Source: Bin87 sp965116565
Lineage (GTDB): Bacteria > Chloroflexota > Dehalococcoidia > Lucifugimonadales > UBA3495
NCBI GenBank assembly: GCA_965116565.1
Contig: OZ220699.1
Span: forward strand, 3,808,272 to 3,872,271
DNA length: 64,000 nucleotides
Direction of reading: 5' to 3'
The position numbers and the translations under genes are program-made. The notes below the pieces were generated by a model that saw nothing but the letters and a program-made list of their open reading frames with translations, did not search any database and was not told where the DNA came from. Of this stretch, positions 16,494 through 23,169 are shown in pieces (the stretch's first letter is position 1; the number at the start of each line of letters is the position of its first letter).

Positions 16494-16931
16494 ATGCTGG
16501 AACAGAACCGACCTCAGTTCATACACCTCTGCGACGACTGCAACGTCGAATACGTGGGCGGCCACTGCGCGCCGTGCCCGCTGTGCCCACAACGGGAGAA
16601 ACTACAGGCGGCGCGCCTGGAGGTTCACCGCTACGAGCCGTACCTCCTGCTGTCTCACAACGACACAGGCGGCATCGAGGCGCTGCTCAACGATGCCTGC
16701 TCGGACGATTGGGATCTCAGGGATCTCAAGGTCGCTCACGAGGAGGACCGCGACAACGGGGGCCCGCTGTTCGTAGCCTTGCTGCGCCGGGAACACTACG
16801 ACCACGCCCAGCACCAGGCCGCGGTCGAAGCCCGGCGACTGGCCTTGATCTCGCACCGTGAGCAGCGCGCGGCCATCGAGGTCGAGACCCAGGCCTTCCG
16901 CGACGGCCGGGACGGGCGGACGGCGTCATGA
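16494..16931 (+). CDS. Cys-rich hypothetical protein (145 aa)
   Basis: The N terminus has paired cysteines, CDDCNVEYVGGHCAPCPLCP, consistent with a treble-clef or zinc-ribbon knuckle. A helical C terminus rich in Arg and Glu follows. The start at 16494 uses the AGGAGTCTACCACA leader. It overlaps the next gene by ATGA. Function unknown. Confidence 0.6.
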   Translation: MLEQNRPQFIHLCDDCNVEYVGGHCAPCPLCPQREKLQAARLEVHRYEPYLLLSHNDTGGIEALLNDACSDDWDLRDLKVAHEEDRDNGGPLFVALLRREHYDHAQHQAAVEARRLALISHREQRAAIEVETQAFRDGRDGRTAS

Positions 16932-17263
16932 CGGCGAGTACCGCTGCGACGGCTCTTTGCGCCTGGTGTCGGGAACCTTTCGTCAGGATCGCCGGCGGCG
17001 ACGAGGTGTCGGTCTACTGCAGCCGTCTGAACCAGGACTGGGCCGACGCGGTGGCGATGGGCAAGTATCCGTTGGTGGAATGTCCGCGCTGCGGTTGCAG
17101 CGACCTGCGCGTCGCGGCGCCGGACTGGGGCTTCTGCCAGACATGCGGATACCTCACCGATCGTCCAGATTTGGAGGTCGGACGCATCACGCCAAAAAAA
17201 TCAAAACGGGGAATTTCGTACTTGAGGAACAATTTGGCGGCATACCCCATAGAGGAGGAATAG
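16928..17263 (+). CDS. Double zinc-ribbon hypothetical protein (111 aa)
   Basis: Two CxxC pairs in the centre, CPRCGCSDL and CQTCGYLTD, plus an N-terminal CAWC make a likely zinc ribbon of the nucleic-acid-binding kind. Coupled by a four-base overlap to the upstream gene, and it ends three bases before the start of the replication protein at 17266. It may be an accessory replication factor by position only. Confidence 0.6.
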   Translation: MTASTAATALCAWCREPFVRIAGGDEVSVYCSRLNQDWADAVAMGKYPLVECPRCGCSDLRVAAPDWGFCQTCGYLTDRPDLEVGRITPKKSKRGISYLRNNLAAYPIEEE

Positions 17264-17265
17264 AG

Positions 17266-19554
17266 ATGCCGTCATACTCACCAAACGACCCCGGCCAGGA
17301 ATCGGCGTTGGGTTCCGATTGCGAAAGCCAATGGCCTGCCGATCTGTGGCCTGAGCACCGGGATTACCTCTGGCAGCGCGGGGTAACGCCCGCAGTGGCG
17401 CGGGCGCGGAAATATCGGTCCGTCCGAGGCGGCGGAGGCCGCAACGTCGATGAATCCTACGCGGCGGCCTATCACGGGCTGCCGCGCCGCAGCGGGCTGC
17501 TGATGCCCCTTCATCCGCTCCTGGGGGGCGATCAACGCTACCAGCTGCGGCCGGACGAGCCCCGCCTGAATAACGATCACAAGCCCATCAAGTTCGAGTC
17601 GCAGGCGGGATTGGGCAACGTGCTGGCCACGTCGCCGCTGACTGCATCGGCGCTGCAGCAGGAAACCCAGACCATCATCATCGCGGAGGGCATAACCCGC
17701 GTGGACGCCCTGGCGACCTACGGGATACCCGCCGTGGCCATACCGGGATGCTACGCATGGCGCGACAAGAACGGAGTGCTGCCCGACTTCGAAGCCCTGC
17801 GCCTCTCGGGCAACGCTTACATTCTCGCCTTTGACGGCGACGCCGCCTCCAACCCGTCGGTGAACGCCGCCCTGGCTCGCCTCGCCCGCTACCTTCGCGC
17901 CAAGGGGGCGAAGGTGGGACTCCTCCAGGTGCCGGACGATGAGGAGGGCCGACAGCGCGGCCTGGACGACTGGCTGGCCGAGGCGCGCTTCCCCGACACG
18001 GCCGCCGTGATGCGCGAGCTGCAGCAGCATTCGGTGGATTCCATCGACTTCGATCCGCTGATGGGGGAGGACAGCGCGGCGGCCAGGTACCGCAACCGCA
18101 ACCGAGACGTGCCGGACATCTACGCCGGCGTGGACGACCTGGCGTACCAGGAGGACCAGATTCTGGAGGCTTTGGACGACGCCAATGCCGACCCTGGGTT
18201 TGACCGGATCTACAACCGCTCCGACCAGCGGGTTTCAATCCACCAGACGACAGCGGGCCCGGTGGTACGGCCACTTTCCGTGGCGTCGTTTCGCTCCCGA
18301 CTCCATCGGGCCGCCAATTTCTGGCGATACCTCGGAGAGCAGCGGATACTCTGCCCGGCTCCGGCGGTGGCCATCACCGGCCTGTTTGACGCTGGACCCA
18401 TCAACGAACCGCCGCTCTACGGCCTGGTTCCCCATCCGGTGCTGACGCCCGACGGCGCCAGGTTGGTGGACTCGCCCGGTTACGACGAGGGGACGGGGCT
18501 GTATCTGAACCTGTGTGATCTGACGCCCATGGCCGCGGCCGACGCGGTGGCCGAGCTGGACCGGCTCTTCGTCGACTTCCCGATCGAAACGGACCACGAC
18601 CGGGCTGGCCTTTACGCCATGCTGCTGACGCCAATCATCAGGCCGGCCGTCTCGACCGCGCCGATGATGCTGGTGACGAAACCACAGCCACGGGAGGGCG
18701 CATCGCTGTTGACCACGCTGATCGGGCTGATTCTCACCGGCGGCAGCTACCAGTCAATCGCGGTGTCCAACAACGTCAAGGACCTGGACGAGAACCTTCG
18801 CAAGGCCCTGGCGTCCGCCATCGTAGATTCCAGCGGCCGGGTGATGTGGCGCTACGACAACATGCCGGCCACCTTCGACAGTCCGACCCTGGCGGAGATG
18901 CTCACCGAACCCGCCTGGAGCACGCGGCTCTTGGGCGGCAACCAGAACGCCACCCTTCCTCAGACCGGCGTCACGGTGTACGGCACCGTCAACTCGGTGG
19001 ACATATCCCACGAGCTGGGTCTGCGCTGCTACGAAACCAGAATCAACAGCGGCAATCCGCGGCCATGGGAGCGAAAGGAATTCATCCTCCCCGAGATTAA
19101 ACGCCACGTCCTCCGCAACCGCGGCTGGTACCTTTCGGCCTGCGTGGCCCTGGTGCGTCACTATCTCGAGCAGGGGCGACCGGAGGCCGAGCATCCGGCG
19201 GGACTGGGCGGTTTCGAGGACTGGCGATCGATGATGGCCGGAATCCTAGCCTCCATCGGCGTCGACGGGTTCATGACGCAGATGCATCGCCTGCAGGAAC
19301 GGGCGATGCCCGAGACGAGCAACGAGCGGGCGTTCATTCAGGCCTGGTGGGACCAGCACCAGGGGAACGAGGTGACCAGCAAACAGCTTTGGGAAACCGC
19401 CCACGTCGATGACCAGTGCCTGCTTCCAATCAGGGGCACCACCGACCGCGCCCTGCAGACGTCCTTCGGCGCCCAGCTGCGCCGGCTCATGGGACCAGCA
19501 CCAGGGGAACGAGGTGACCAGCAAACAGCTTTGGGAAACCGCCCACGTCGATGA
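17266..19554 (+). CDS. DUF3854/TOPRIM replication protein (primase-helicase-like), C terminus altered
   Basis: A 762-residue protein typical of integrative plasmids and phages. Residues about 30-240 form a DUF3854/TOPRIM-like domain: IIIAEGITRVDAL with E141 and AFDGDAA with D190/D192 give the metal-binding Glu and DxD. The second half resembles the ATPase part of large primases, but the loop VTKPQPREGASLLTTLI (around 476) lacks the Lys of a Walker A motif. AGAGGAGGAATAGAG precedes the ATG at 17266. A 142-bp tandem duplication (19349-19632) shifts the frame, so the last 21 residues are aberrant. Without it the gene would end at 19756 with ERPFEVEAGVVSVARLGVRH. Confidence 0.7.
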   Translation: MPSYSPNDPGQESALGSDCESQWPADLWPEHRDYLWQRGVTPAVARARKYRSVRGGGGRNVDESYAAAYHGLPRRSGLLMPLHPLLGGDQRYQLRPDEPRLNNDHKPIKFESQAGLGNVLATSPLTASALQQETQTIIIAEGITRVDALATYGIPAVAIPGCYAWRDKNGVLPDFEALRLSGNAYILAFDGDAASNPSVNAALARLARYLRAKGAKVGLLQVPDDEEGRQRGLDDWLAEARFPDTAAVMRELQQHSVDSIDFDPLMGEDSAAARYRNRNRDVPDIYAGVDDLAYQEDQILEALDDANADPGFDRIYNRSDQRVSIHQTTAGPVVRPLSVASFRSRLHRAANFWRYLGEQRILCPAPAVAITGLFDAGPINEPPLYGLVPHPVLTPDGARLVDSPGYDEGTGLYLNLCDLTPMAAADAVAELDRLFVDFPIETDHDRAGLYAMLLTPIIRPAVSTAPMMLVTKPQPREGASLLTTLIGLILTGGSYQSIAVSNNVKDLDENLRKALASAIVDSSGRVMWRYDNMPATFDSPTLAEMLTEPAWSTRLLGGNQNATLPQTGVTVYGTVNSVDISHELGLRCYETRINSGNPRPWERKEFILPEIKRHVLRNRGWYLSACVALVRHYLEQGRPEAEHPAGLGGFEDWRSMMAGILASIGVDGFMTQMHRLQERAMPETSNERAFIQAWWDQHQGNEVTSKQLWETAHVDDQCLLPIRGTTDRALQTSFGAQLRRLMGPAPGERGDQQTALGNRPRR

Positions 19555-19632
19555 CCAGTGCCTGCTTCCAATCAGGGGCACCACCGACCGCGCCCTGCAG
19601 ACGTCCTTCGGCGCCCAGCTGCGCCGGCTCAT
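19349..19632. repeat. 142-bp tandem direct duplication
   Basis: The block beginning GGGACCAGCACCAGGGGAAC occurs at 19349-19490 and again, apparently identically, at 19491-19632. The length is not a multiple of three and breaks the 3' end of the replication gene. Confidence 0.95.
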
Positions 19633-19810
19633 CGAGCGACCCTTCGAGGTGGAAGCCGGCGTGGTTTCCGTCGCCAGATTGGGGGTACGGCACAAGGCCG
19701 CCACCTACGCCCTGCGTCTGCGGAAATTGGGCGATGGCGACGCCGGAGAAAATTAGAACACATGGGGATTCGGCTGCCAGAAATCTCAGAGCTCCGGAGG
19801 ATCTCTCAAA

Positions 19811-20020
19811 AGGTTCTCCAGGTTCCCCAAGTTCCCCTTTTGAGTAGGCAATTGGTGGTGAACCTTGACGTCGCCATCTCCGAGGTTCCCCCGGAGGTTC
19901 CCCAGAAGTTCCCAAAGGTTCCCAGAGGTTCCCCCGAGGTTCCCCGGCAATTTGCGCCTCTTTTGAGTAGGAATTCCTCATGGGGTGGGAACCTGGGGAA
20001 CCTGGGGAACCTTTTCCCCA
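19811..20020. repeat. GGTTCCCC iteron-like array, candidate replication origin
   Basis: More than ten GGTTCCC(C) or AGTTCCCC units in direct orientation (19811-19945), then inverted GGGGAACCT units (19987-20012), separated by two copies of TTTTGAGTAGG (19838, 19961) and AT-richer spacers. It lies directly behind the replication protein gene. Frames through it encode only low-complexity VPQVPEVP-like strings. This organisation fits an iteron origin. Confidence 0.6.
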
Positions 20021-20131
20021 GTCCGGCCTGGAATTTTCCAAAACCCTGTTTCAGTGGTTTTCAACGTTCGGATTATGCGTACTGTTTCGGACGTTTCAAA
20101 CCGACACGACAGCGCCCAAGGAGGCTCGACG

Positions 20132-20287
20132 ATGACCGCCAAGAAGGTCCCTGAAGTGCTGGGCCGCACCAGACGCTACGGCGGCCTCTGCACCGGACGT
20201 AAGAAGTGGATCTACGCCCAGACACGCAAGCAATGGCAGCGGGCGGTGAGATCTCCCTGTCCCCACTGGGGCAAGAGGGGTTGGTGA
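20132..20287 (+). CDS. Small basic protein (51 aa)
   Basis: A 51-residue strongly basic peptide rich in Arg, Lys and Trp (RTRRYGGLCTGRKKWIYAQT), preceded by AAGGAGG seven bases before the ATG. Its charge suggests nucleic acid binding. Not recognised. Confidence 0.5.
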   Translation: MTAKKVPEVLGRTRRYGGLCTGRKKWIYAQTRKQWQRAVRSPCPHWGKRGW

Positions 20288-20289
20288 TC

Positions 20290-20541
20290 ATGGATCCCCG
20301 CGATGTTGTGTGCACGGCTTGCAATGCGGCGCCGTCCGAACCCTGCACGACCATGAGCGGCATCGAGCGCCCGCCCCACGCGCCCAGGGTGCAGCTGGCG
20401 GAACATCCCGACATCTGCGGCAGCTGCGGAGCCGGCTACGGTGAACCCTGCCGCAAGGTGTCGGGCACCCTCTCGATGTATCCCCACCGAGCCAGGCTGA
20501 GAGCAGGCAGGAACACGGAGGACATCGCATGGACGACGTGA
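20290..20541 (+). CDS. Tandem phage-type zinc-finger protein (83 aa)
   Basis: Two repeats of a C-x2-C-x7-C ... H-x3-R pattern: CTACNAAPSEPC...PHAPR and CGSCGAGYGEPC...PHRAR. This matches the small zinc-binding domain common in actinophages and prophages. The ATG at 20290 begins the first finger directly and lies next to the previous stop codon. It overlaps the next gene. A DNA-binding role is likely but not shown. Confidence 0.65.
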   Translation: MDPRDVVCTACNAAPSEPCTTMSGIERPPHAPRVQLAEHPDICGSCGAGYGEPCRKVSGTLSMYPHRARLRAGRNTEDIAWTT

Positions 20542-20777
20542 ACTACATCGTGATGGTGAACGAAGAGAACCGCGGCCTCGTGAAATACCGCCTGGCGCTG
20601 ACCGACGGGAACAGCCGCGAGTTTGACGACCTGGAGCAGGCCATCGACTTCGCCGGCGCCAATGACGTCTACGAAGTCGACGTCGTGTTCCCTGACGGCG
20701 ACGTCCACCCGATCCCGCTGTTTGTCCCCGGCGTGTTCGACCCGAGACACCATGACACAACCCGCAAGAACAGCTGA
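20529..20777 (+). CDS. Hypothetical protein (82 aa)
   Basis: An 82-residue acidic protein (YIVMVNEENRGLVKYRLALT) that seems to be a compact alpha/beta fold. It starts inside the end of the zinc-finger gene in another frame, with GGAGG nearby, implying coupled translation. No family recognised. Confidence 0.5.
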   Translation: MDDVNYIVMVNEENRGLVKYRLALTDGNSREFDDLEQAIDFAGANDVYEVDVVFPDGDVHPIPLFVPGVFDPRHHDTTRKNS

Positions 20778-20783
20778 GCAACC

Positions 20784-21221
20784 ATGCCGATCAGCAAGGA
20801 AATGGCGCCGCGCTACCCCGCCGACTGGAAGACACGCCGCCGGTTCATCATCCAGTACCGGGCCGCCAACCGATGTGAGTGGTGCTCTGCCCAGAACGGC
20901 GAGCCCCATCCCGACACGGGCAGCAAGGTTGTTCTCACGCTGGCCCACGTGTGGGACAAGGCTCCGGAGAACGCGTCGCTCCTGAACCTGGCGTGCCTCT
21001 GCCAACGCTGCCACAACCGGTGGGACGCCGCCGACCGGCGCATGAGCCGGATCCGGCGGCGCGTTGCCTGCTTGCTGCGGTCGGGACAACTGCCGTTGCC
21101 GTTGCCACCGGCCGCCTCGATGGCCATGGAGATCTACCAGCTGCTCATCGACGTGGGACAGATCACGCCGCCGGTGGTGCAGTTGCCGATCCCCCGCGAA
21201 GCCTACGAATACGTGGCGTGA
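20784..21221 (+). CDS. HNH endonuclease-like protein
   Basis: A 145-residue protein with a Cys4-type HNH core: CEWC (C31, C34), the catalytic-type LAHVWD (H55), N68 in NLACLC, and CQRCHNRWD (C73, C76, H77). The family includes phage homing and packaging nucleases and some inactive relatives. A helical C-terminal extension of about 60 residues is unassigned. It lies in the small-gene string and has no packaging genes next to it. Confidence 0.7.
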   Translation: MPISKEMAPRYPADWKTRRRFIIQYRAANRCEWCSAQNGEPHPDTGSKVVLTLAHVWDKAPENASLLNLACLCQRCHNRWDAADRRMSRIRRRVACLLRSGQLPLPLPPAASMAMEIYQLLIDVGQITPPVVQLPIPREAYEYVA

Positions 21222-21238
21222 ACAAACAGGAGATGCAC

Positions 21239-21424
21239 ATGACTGATCCAAAAGACAAACCCGAAGACACCGGCGCCCTGCAGCAGGAACTCCGCGACCG
21301 AGGCTGGCGGCCCGAGGACATGTTTGACCCGTTGACCGGTATCTCGTTCACCCGATGGTTTCCGCCCGGAAAGCCGAACCCCGCCAGGGAAGAGGACCCT
21401 CGCACCGAGGGCGATCGATCATGA
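21239..21424 (+). CDS. Small hypothetical protein (61 aa)
   Basis: A 61-residue charged peptide (LQQELRDRGWRPEDMFDPLT). AACAGGAGATGCAC precedes the ATG. It overlaps the following gene by ATGA. Function unknown. Confidence 0.5.
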   Translation: MTDPKDKPEDTGALQQELRDRGWRPEDMFDPLTGISFTRWFPPGKPNPAREEDPRTEGDRS

Positions 21425-21693
21425 ACGCCACCTATCACTGGTCGTATACACCCATCACCGGGACCTGCGACCGCTGCGGACGCCAGGACATCCCCGACGA
21501 TGAGCTTTACCTGGCGGTGCGGTGGGACAACCGGCTCGGCACTTCGATGTGGGTGGGCGTCTGCGAGTCCTGCGACGACGGGGACGGATCGCTCCGTTAC
21601 CACGGCCGAACTCTGGCTGAACTCAGGGCCGAGACAGTGTTCGGCTCGTGGATGTTGAGCGGGACGACCATCCACCCCTGGATACCGGCGTAG
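21421..21693 (+). CDS. Zinc-knuckle hypothetical protein (90 aa)
   Basis: A 90-residue protein with CDRCGRQDIPDDELYLAVRW and CESCDD, a CxxC...CxxC zinc knuckle separated by about 30 residues. Coupled to the previous gene by a four-base overlap. Function unknown. Confidence 0.55.
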   Translation: MNATYHWSYTPITGTCDRCGRQDIPDDELYLAVRWDNRLGTSMWVGVCESCDDGDGSLRYHGRTLAELRAETVFGSWMLSGTTIHPWIPA

Positions 21694-21708
21694 GTCTGAG
21701 GAAGCCGT

Positions 21709-22131
21709 ATGACCCATCGTCGACGGACTCGCCTGGCGGTTTTCCACAAAGACGGCAGGACCGAAAACCTCTCCCTCACTGTGGAGATCCAGCGTTTCTG
21801 TTCCTGCAACTTCGGCGGGCCGCCGGTTCCCCACACGGCCGTGGCGGCCGCCAAGCGCTGCCTCTGGACCCGCTGCGACAACTGCGGCCACATCAGCCTG
21901 CACGTCACCGCGGCGGACTTCAACCGGCCGTTGAGGGGCTGTGGGATGGAGGGATGCCTGCTGAGCATGTACGTCAGCAGGAACCATCTGCCCTTCTGGA
22001 TGTGTTCGTGCGGGCAGTGCCACAACACGCTGGACCTGCAGGGTTGGTGTGTTCGTCGGGATCCGGACCAGCCCCATCCCTACGACCGCATCGACTACCC
22101 CTACACCGACTCGGCAGGCAACACACCATGA
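21709..22131 (+). CDS. Cys-rich hypothetical protein (140 aa)
   Basis: Eleven cysteines, including CSCNF, CDNCGH, CSCGQCH, point to several zinc sites. No catalytic motif is evident. It overlaps the next gene by four bases (ATGA). Function unknown. Confidence 0.55.
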   Translation: MTHRRRTRLAVFHKDGRTENLSLTVEIQRFCSCNFGGPPVPHTAVAAAKRCLWTRCDNCGHISLHVTAADFNRPLRGCGMEGCLLSMYVSRNHLPFWMCSCGQCHNTLDLQGWCVRRDPDQPHPYDRIDYPYTDSAGNTP

Positions 22132-22355
22132 TTCCCGCCGACGCCATCGCCATCGTTACGCCCCACGGTCGCTACGAGCGGGTGATGCGCGGCCGCAGGA
22201 TCGCGCTGCCGTGCGGTCATCACACCGCCATGGACGAAATCGCCTGGCAGCCGGACACCAAAACACCGGTCTGCCGACTGCCCAACCTGATTTGCCACGC
22301 GTGTATGCGGGCCTGGGTGGCGGAATTTGTCGCCGGCAAGGAGCGCGCAGCGTGA
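22128..22355 (+). CDS. Zinc-finger-like hypothetical protein (75 aa)
   Basis: A 75-residue protein with CGHHTAMDE and CRLPNLICHACMRAW, a possible Cys/His zinc module. The start overlaps the upstream stop; its own stop overlaps a GTG of the next frame. Function unknown. Confidence 0.55.
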   Translation: MIPADAIAIVTPHGRYERVMRGRRIALPCGHHTAMDEIAWQPDTKTPVCRLPNLICHACMRAWVAEFVAGKERAA

Positions 22356-22527
22356 CTATTGCTCGAGGTCCTGGCGTCACGTTCCGCCGCTGCCAGTGGT
22401 GCGGCGAGGACTTCGACGACTACCAGGAGAGCCGTATCACGAGCACTGCGCGCCCAGCGCCGCGGCCGTTCCACGGCAAACGCCCTGGTGGCAGAAGCGG
22501 CAACGGCCCACGACCCGCCGGCGGTAG
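22352..22527 (+). pseudogene. Frameshifted small zinc-finger gene
   Basis: From GTG 22352 the frame reads FRRCQWCGEDFDDYQESR, then loses similarity. A one-base shift near 22430 restores YHEHCAPSAAAVP, completing a C-x2-C...H-x-H-C pattern, with a stop at 22525-22527. A single base was probably lost, or this is a sequencing error. Confidence 0.35.
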
Positions 22528-22598
22528 AGGCGCCGGCAGGACCACCGGGGAAATCCATCGCGCAACCATCCCCGCCGGTTACCTGAAGGATAGGGATA

Positions 22599-22799
22599 TT
22601 GACCGCAACTGGACACATCACCGCCGTCCCCGCCTGCATCGGGTTCGAGCGAGCGCCCGTGGACGCGAAAGAGCTCATGGTTCCATGCCCGCGCAAGGCG
22701 AGCCAGGAGTGCTGCGGCCACCGTTTCTACGCCGAGCACTACGGCCGCCACCGGGCCGGCGTTCATCCGCCGAAGTGGACTCCGCCTCGGGCGCGGTGA
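22599..22799 (+). CDS. Small Cys-rich protein (66 aa)
   Basis: A TTG-start frame preceded by GGATAGGG; it contains VPCPRKASQECCGHRFYAEHYG, a potential zinc site. The start codon is uncertain. Function unknown. Confidence 0.4.
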   Translation: MTATGHITAVPACIGFERAPVDAKELMVPCPRKASQECCGHRFYAEHYGRHRAGVHPPKWTPPRAR

Positions 22800-22813
22800 G
22801 CGGGAGAACGACC

Positions 22814-23146
22814 ATGGCCCATGACGAGCTGCAACGAGACCCGTCCCAACTGATCGCCGACTTTATTGAGCACACCAGGGAGGCGTGCTGGGACCTGCAG
22901 TTTTACCTGGAATGGTGCATCAACCACGACCTCGCACCGGACCCGATGATCAGCACCTTTGCCAACCTACTGTCTGCGTTTCGAGGGGGGGCGCGGGAGG
23001 GTCTGGATGATGGCCACCAACTGATTGTCAATGTCTCCGGCGACGAGTGCGGCGGCATCGGATTCCGAATGGCCGATTGCGCCGTCAATTTCCACGACGC
23101 GGTGTGGGAGGCATACCAGCCGCCCAACCCTCGGGCTGATCGCTAA
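22814..23146 (+). CDS. Hypothetical protein (110 aa)
   Basis: A 110-residue soluble protein (LIADFIEHTREACWDLQFYL) with helical predicted structure. GGGAGAACGACC precedes the ATG. No family recognised. It belongs to the same tight operon that leads to the ParB-like gene. Confidence 0.5.
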   Translation: MAHDELQRDPSQLIADFIEHTREACWDLQFYLEWCINHDLAPDPMISTFANLLSAFRGGAREGLDDGHQLIVNVSGDECGGIGFRMADCAVNFHDAVWEAYQPPNPRADR

Positions 23147-23169
23147 CGGCCACAGATCGCAACCTCGGC

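Noticed and set aside
19558..20154. Open frame through the iteron array encoding VPQVPEVP-like repeats
   Set aside because: The peptide only mirrors the GGTTCCCC DNA repeats; there is no conserved start region and no domain.
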